Assembly (NCBI RefSeq): GCF_900163865.1
Contig: NZ_FUKU01000013.1
Coordinates: 310,001 to 374,000 of the forward strand
Length of the DNA stretch: 64,000 nt
Source of the DNA: Sphingobacterium sp. JB170
GTDB taxonomy: Bacteria > Bacteroidota > Bacteroidia > Sphingobacteriales > Sphingobacteriaceae
Direction of reading: 5' to 3'
Each line of letters starts with the position of its first letter. Position 1 is the stretch's first letter. The position numbers and the translations under genes were made by a program. The notes under the pieces are model-generated. The model was not told where the DNA came from. It did not search any database and saw only the letters and a program-made list of their open reading frames with translations. Below, one piece after another: positions 60,407-64,000 of the stretch.

Positions 60407-60748
60407 ATGAAAGAATTTGCGTTAATTTTTAGACTGAAAGACATTGCCGGTTTCCAGCCATCGCCAGAGCAGATGCAGGAACGAATGAATTGGTTGGCAG
60501 GTATTGCTTCCCAAAACAGATTGGTTGATAAAGGTAACACGCTTTTGCCCTTTGCAGGAAGTGCCAAAACCGTTGAATCTGATAACATCGTAACAGATGG
60601 CCCCTATACCGAAATCAAGGAGTTTATCAGTGGTTATATCGTTGTAAAAGCCGATACCATTAATGAAGCGGTAGAGATGGCAAAAGGAAACCCGATTTTT
60701 AAAATTGGTGGGAGTATTGAGGTAAGAGAAGTTTTAAAACGTGACTAA
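60407..60748 (+). CDS. YCII-related (DGPF-like) protein
   Basis: Protein of 113 residues from the ATG at 60407. FALIFRLKD near the start and the segment VTDGPYTEIKEFISGYIVVK match the YCII/DGPF family, dimeric alpha/beta barrels. It overlaps the ECF42-type sigma gene by 8 bp; DGPF genes are the usual partners of ECF42 sigma factors and are often their targets. Lower G+C than the flanking element. Confidence 0.88.
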   Translation: MKEFALIFRLKDIAGFQPSPEQMQERMNWLAGIASQNRLVDKGNTLLPFAGSAKTVESDNIVTDGPYTEIKEFISGYIVVKADTINEAVEMAKGNPIFKIGGSIEVREVLKRD

Positions 60749-62000
60749 TATATTGGATAACCCATCACATATCGATATTTTACCTCACCTATTCCGACAG
60801 GAATATGCAAAAATGACGGCTGTTCTATGCCGTCATTTTGGCTTGCAGCATATTGAAATAGCCGAAGATATTGCAAGCGATACATTTTTAAAAGCATCCG
60901 AACATTGGGCTGTCAACGGAATACCTGAAAACCCGACCGCATGGCTTTATACAGTTGCCAAAAACAAAATCAAAGATTATTTTAAACATATTTCTCTTTT
61001 TGAAACGCAGATCAAGGAAACCATAAAACCAAATGAAGCCGAAACGGAAAAGGATTTTGAGTTTAGCAATCAACATATTTTCGACAGCCAGTTAGCCATG
61101 ATTTTTGCGGTCTGTAACCCTAAAAATCCGACTGAAGCTCAAATCTGTTTAGCACTTCAAATCCTTTGCGGTTTTAGTGTAGAAGAAATCGCCAATGCCT
61201 TTGTTGCAAAACAGGAGACAATTAAAAAACGACTGCACAGGGCAAGAACCAGTCTCCGAAACGATAATTTTCAAATTAAGAATTTAGGCGATACGGAAAT
61301 AAAATCAAGATTAGACACCGTTTTAAAGACGCTGTATTTATTGTTTAACGAGGGGTATTTTTCTAAAACCAACAATCAGCAAGTTAGAAAAGAACTTTGT
61401 TCCGAAGCTGTACAGCTCACATTGCTATTAACAGAAAGCCCATTGACAAACCTGCCGAAAACCAACGCTTTACTTGCCTTAATGTGTTTTCAAAGCTCAC
61501 GATTGGAAGCAAGAACAAACGGTAAAGGCGAGGCCGTCTTGTTTGACGAGCAGGATAGAAGTTTGTGGGATAAATCCCTTATCCAAAGAGGAAATTACTA
61601 TTTAGTAAATGCTACGAATGGGAATGAAATCTCAAAATACCATTTGGAAGCAGGTATTGCGTATTGGCACGCTACACCTACAGACGAAAACAAATGGCAG
61701 CATATTCTACAGCTTTACAATCAGCTTATTCTCATCGAGTATTCGCCAATAACGGCATTGAACAGAACATTTGCCTTTGCTAAAGTATATGGACATGAAA
61801 GAGCCATTCCCGAAGCCGAAAAACTAAATTTGGCGGACAGTAATTACTATCATGAACTTGTAGGTTACCTATATGCGGATACGGATATTTACAAAGCAAT
61901 TTATCACTACCGACAAGCCTTTAAACTGACAAAATCCAAGACTGAGAAACAAACCTTAGCAAAGGAAATCGAACGACTAAAAAACCAAAACAGCAGGTAA
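60741..62000 (+). CDS. ECF42-type RNA polymerase sigma factor with C-terminal extension
   Basis: Sigma factor of 419 residues starting with GTG. Region 2 (about 15-75: FRQEYAKMTAVLCRHFGLQH, ASDTFLKASEHW, WLYTVAKNKI) and the region 4 HTH (about 130-165, GFSVEEIANAFVAKQET) are followed by a 240-residue helical extension with TLYLLFNEGYF, LLALMCFQSSRLEARTNG and YHLEAGIAYWHAT, the hallmark of ECF42. No anti-sigma gene is adjacent; regulation through the extension and the DGPF partner is known for the class. Moderate sequence, AT-richer than neighbours. Confidence 0.9.
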   Translation: MTNILDNPSHIDILPHLFRQEYAKMTAVLCRHFGLQHIEIAEDIASDTFLKASEHWAVNGIPENPTAWLYTVAKNKIKDYFKHISLFETQIKETIKPNEAETEKDFEFSNQHIFDSQLAMIFAVCNPKNPTEAQICLALQILCGFSVEEIANAFVAKQETIKKRLHRARTSLRNDNFQIKNLGDTEIKSRLDTVLKTLYLLFNEGYFSKTNNQQVRKELCSEAVQLTLLLTESPLTNLPKTNALLALMCFQSSRLEARTNGKGEAVLFDEQDRSLWDKSLIQRGNYYLVNATNGNEISKYHLEAGIAYWHATPTDENKWQHILQLYNQLILIEYSPITALNRTFAFAKVYGHERAIPEAEKLNLADSNYYHELVGYLYADTDIYKAIYHYRQAFKLTKSKTEKQTLAKEIERLKNQNSR

Positions 62001-62023
62001 CATCGAATCCACTGCAAGAAATT

Positions 62024-63568
62024 TTAACGCCGGATGCCCCGGCCATTATCCTGTCCGTCATCATCGGGTTCCCACGGATTGCGTTGTGGAGCCTCTGGAA
62101 TTCGGAGGATGTGTTCGTCGCCTTCCCTGAAAGCATTGCTGGCTTCGAGTACCCGTTGCATGGCATCCATGTCCTCGCCGGTGATGGTGGCGCTGAACCG
62201 CTGTGCCCTTTGGAGCATGCGGATAAAGGTATCCGGCTCGTTCCTGCGCGTGAGCTGGCGGAGCGCGCCGAGGTAGTCCTCCCGGAAAACGGTTGGTATA
62301 ATGATCTTCGTCTGGCCTGCGGCGGTCAGTTCGGCGTTCATCATGACCCTTGCGAGCCTGCCGTTTCCGTCCAGAAAAGGATGCACCTCGCTGACCATGA
62401 ACATCATGTAGGCCGCCTTCGCAAAGGGGTGGTTAAGGGCGCGATAGAAATCAAAGCCCCTGATGAGTGTACCCCTGACGAGCGTATGGTCGACGAATTC
62501 GGTATCGCCCGCACGGTTATTTCTGTCCTTGAATTCGCCGGGGTTCTTGGTCGGCCTGGCGACCATCAGCGTCCTGTGACGGTAGCGCAGTATTTCCAGC
62601 AATTGCCCGGCATCTTCGGGTGTGATGGACATTTCCTGCCGGTTGGCCACGATCTGGTAGGTACCGAGCACGTCGTGGGAGTCCTCGTCCCTTGCGGGCA
62701 GGGGCTTTCCGGTCTCGATGATCCGCAGGGCTTCCTGCACATCAAAGCGTGTCCCCTCAATGAAGTTGGAGAAATAGGCCTCGTAGAAGGCGAAGTTACG
62801 GAACGCCCTTGCCGTGTCGTTCGCATCGGGCAGACCGGCAAATTCGCGCTGCTGGAGCTGGACGAAAAGTTGTTCGAAGACCTCCAGCCTTGCGGGATCG
62901 TAGGGGTGGCCGAAAGCGCGGGCGATGGTGACCGGGGATTTGAGGATATTGGTGGGTTTGGTGGACAGGATTGCCCCGACCATGCGGTCGAGCTTTCCGA
63001 ATTCCTTTTCCATGCCGAGCGTCCCGGAGATAAGCCTTGCCCGGTCACGCAGTTCGTTGAGTCCTTCCTCGCCCTTGACGCGCACGATCTGGTCGAGCTT
63101 TTCCTCGATTTCGGGCAACGGCAGGGTCTTGGACTGGCCTCCGACCTTACGGGATTCCTGCAGGTTTTCCAGCAGGGCACGTTCCTGGCCGGAAACATAG
63201 AGGCCATCGGTAAACAAGTTGTCGCTCCCCGTCGCTCCCGGCCCGCGCATGATGTTGAGGGCAATGCCCGGCAGTTCCACTTTGCGGTTGTGTGTATGCG
63301 TAAGGAAAATATCCCCGGTCTGGCTGGGCCTGTATTCCAATGCCGAGCGGTGGCTGAGCAGGATGCCGGGATACAGCTGTCCGATGATCCTGAACAGGTT
63401 GCGCCGTACAATCTCCGCAGGGTCTTCCTCCAGATTGGGTGTATATACCCTGGGAGCTATCTTTTTCAGCTTGCGTGATTTTTCCAGCTTGCCTATCGTC
63501 CTGCTGACCTCGGGGTTGCTCGATGAGAATATGACCTCCTGCAGGTGAAGTGGGATGTCCTTGTCCAT
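62024..63568 (-). CDS. Fic protein with AbiEi-like N-terminal domain
   Basis: Protein of 514 residues. Residues 1-140 resemble AbiEi-type antitoxin/regulator domains: a winged-helix-like VSRTIGKLEKSRKLKKIAPR then VYTPN, LLSHRSALEYRP and YVSGQERALLENLQ. The Fic domain follows: inhibitory motif SNFIEG (267-272, class II S-x-x-x-E-G type) and the catalytic HPFLDGNGRLAR (396-407), intact. Fic enzymes transfer AMP or related groups to target proteins. A regulator fused to a toxin-like enzyme, with repeats upstream, suggests self-regulation. A short C-terminal acidic tail ends it. Confidence 0.88.
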   Translation of the reverse strand: MDKDIPLHLQEVIFSSSNPEVSRTIGKLEKSRKLKKIAPRVYTPNLEEDPAEIVRRNLFRIIGQLYPGILLSHRSALEYRPSQTGDIFLTHTHNRKVELPGIALNIMRGPGATGSDNLFTDGLYVSGQERALLENLQESRKVGGQSKTLPLPEIEEKLDQIVRVKGEEGLNELRDRARLISGTLGMEKEFGKLDRMVGAILSTKPTNILKSPVTIARAFGHPYDPARLEVFEQLFVQLQQREFAGLPDANDTARAFRNFAFYEAYFSNFIEGTRFDVQEALRIIETGKPLPARDEDSHDVLGTYQIVANRQEMSITPEDAGQLLEILRYRHRTLMVARPTKNPGEFKDRNNRAGDTEFVDHTLVRGTLIRGFDFYRALNHPFAKAAYMMFMVSEVHPFLDGNGRLARVMMNAELTAAGQTKIIIPTVFREDYLGALRQLTRRNEPDTFIRMLQRAQRFSATITGEDMDAMQRVLEASNAFREGDEHILRIPEAPQRNPWEPDDDGQDNGRGIRR

Positions 63569-63581
63569 GGTGCGGGGTTTT

Positions 63582-63670
63582 ACAAATTTTTCGCCTTAAT
63601 TATCTGATCCGGTTGCTTTAACACAAATTTTTCGGATTAATTTAGTCAAATATACAAATTTTTCGGATTA
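63582..63670. repeat. Three direct repeats upstream of the Fic gene
   Basis: ACAAATTTTTCG is present at 63582-63593, 63623-63634 and 63654-63665; copies 2 and 3 extend to ACAAATTTTTCGGATTA. Spacings (41 and 31 bp) are near whole helical turns, so all sit on one face of the DNA. They lie within the Fic gene's upstream region and surround a −7-type element. An operator bound by the AbiEi-like domain is inferred. Confidence 0.75.
63647..63654 (-). promoter_or_regulatory. −7 element of the Fic gene
   Basis: The minus strand reads TATATTTG, matching TAnnTTTG, between repeats 2 and 3; a leader of roughly 70 nt would hold repeats 1 and 2. No clear −33 TTG. Confidence 0.5.
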
Positions 63671-63675
63671 GTAAG

Positions 63676-64000
63676 CTAAATACCCCTGCCGGGTTGCTGT
63701 TGCCGGTCGAGCCGGTCGATCTGGAATTCGATCCAATCCTCCACGCTGAATACGATCGCCCGTGAAATTTTGGCGTGCGTCATCGCCCAATCGAGTGCCT
63801 CCTGCTGGCGTTCCGGCTGCCCGGTTGCATGGAGCTGGTACATTTCCAGGATATCCACGACTTCCGAAGCGTCCATATCCATCTCGTATACATCCGTTCG
63901 CAATTTATCCACTACGATTTCCGGTGGCACGAGCATCAGCAGGGCATCGGTACTGTAGAGGCCGATCATCTGGTTCCTGAACCTGACATAGGCCGAACAG
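63676..64000 (-). CDS. Hypothetical protein, paralogue of the 56903 gene (5' end cut by edge)
   Basis: The open frame continues past an internal ATG at 63969 to the window edge without a stop; about 108 codons are seen. The stretch YVRFRNQMIGLYSTDALLML aligns with VSFADARRSLYASDALLVL of the 56903-57331 protein, and ATGQPERQQEALDWAM aligns with its TPRQQHEALGMA. Gene start lies outside. It is 107 bp upstream of the Fic gene. Function unknown. Confidence 0.7.
   Translation of the reverse strand, partial: CSAYVRFRNQMIGLYSTDALLMLVPPEIVVDKLRTDVYEMDMDASEVVDILEMYQLHATGQPERQQEALDWAMTHAKISRAIVFSVEDWIEFQIDRLDRQQQPGRGI

Larger units (their letters stand above)
48498..64000. mobile_element. Integrated mobile element at tRNA-Arg (right end outside window)
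   Basis: From the tRNA gene rightward, gene content shifts to a large serine recombinase, YubB-like, polyvalent-type ART, adenine methylase, DUF3945-type, Toprim-like, M23 and VirD4-like genes, with higher G+C than the core and low core-gene density. No relaxase, VirB4 or other channel gene is visible. No second copy of the tRNA 3' end was seen before 64000, so the right junction is not in the window. The left boundary is inferred to lie within about 48457-48550. Confidence 0.8.

Noticed and set aside
62084..63478. 464-codon ORF on the plus strand
   Set aside because: It lies wholly antisense to the Fic gene, which has intact motifs; a GC-rich shadow frame.
1..64000. CRISPR arrays
   Set aside because: No regularly spaced repeats of 20-40 bp with unique spacers were seen; the three Fic-upstream repeats are too few and too short.
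48423..64000. Insertion sequences or transposase genes
   Set aside because: No DDE transposase or IS-type terminal repeats were recognised; mobility is explained by the serine recombinase.

Overview
This is a 64 kb chromosomal window from a member of the Bacteroidota, most likely a Sphingobacteriaceae-type organism. The grounds are several −7 motifs of the form TAnnTTTG, families typical of the phylum (DUF3078, DUF2007, CarboxypepD_reg-like, Big_5 lipoprotein, futalosine-route MqnB, tricorn-like protease) and AT-rich spacers with weak ribosome binding sites. Species cannot be named from the sequence alone. Two parts differ sharply: host core (1 to about 48.5 kb, moderate G+C) and an integrated mobile element (about 48.5 kb to the right edge, mostly clearly higher G+C).

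Core, 1-25 kb. dnaA is cut by the left edge and dxs follows. A block resembling leucine or short-chain acyl-CoA breakdown comes next (crotonase, HMG-CoA lyase-like, acyl-CoA dehydrogenase, carboxyltransferase, acetoacetyl-CoA synthetase), but three of its proteins have key residues or partners that do not fit a textbook pathway. thiL and nadA run leftward and nadB runs rightward. The 866 bp nadA-nadB gap is very AT-rich and holds at least six DnaA-box-like 9-mers, making it the best replication-origin candidate here. Six kilobases away, two exact parS-core palindromes (GTTTCACGTGAAAC) lie just upstream of mnmG. A Uup-like ABC-F protein, apaG, a tetrapyrrole-type methyltransferase, NIF3 and a zinc-ribbon coiled-coil protein follow.

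Core, 25-48.5 kb. Genes here encode a tricorn-like protease, a CPBP protease, CdsA, AnmK, GcvH, PDH E1-beta, MqnB, QueD, FolE, an O-methyltransferase, two tandem glucosaminidase/LysM proteins, envelope proteins, an amidase, and a sodium symporter preceded by two overlapping tiny membrane-protein genes (one of only 39 codons). A PIG-L family protein and a peroxiredoxin-thioredoxin operon end the core. tRNA-Arg(CCU) marks its edge.

Mobile element, 48.5-64 kb (right end outside the window). A large serine recombinase gene runs into the tRNA gene on the opposite strand. Behind it are a small divergent membrane gene, two YubB-like proteins, a stand-alone polyvalent-type ADP-ribosyltransferase overlapping an orphan D12 adenine methylase, a structured non-coding segment, DUF3945-type and Toprim-like transfer-associated proteins, an M23 peptidase and a VirD4/TraG-like coupling ATPase. 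Cargo follows: a beta-barrel protein and an AT-richer YCII plus ECF42-type sigma factor pair. Last is a Fic protein fused to an AbiEi-like N-terminus, whose upstream region carries three phased direct repeats. No relaxase or mating-channel genes are visible, so the element is mobilisable or continues outside the window.

The leads I rank highest are the AbiEi-Fic fusion with its repeat operator, the origin/parS region, the structured 53.0 kb segment, and the methylase-ART pair.
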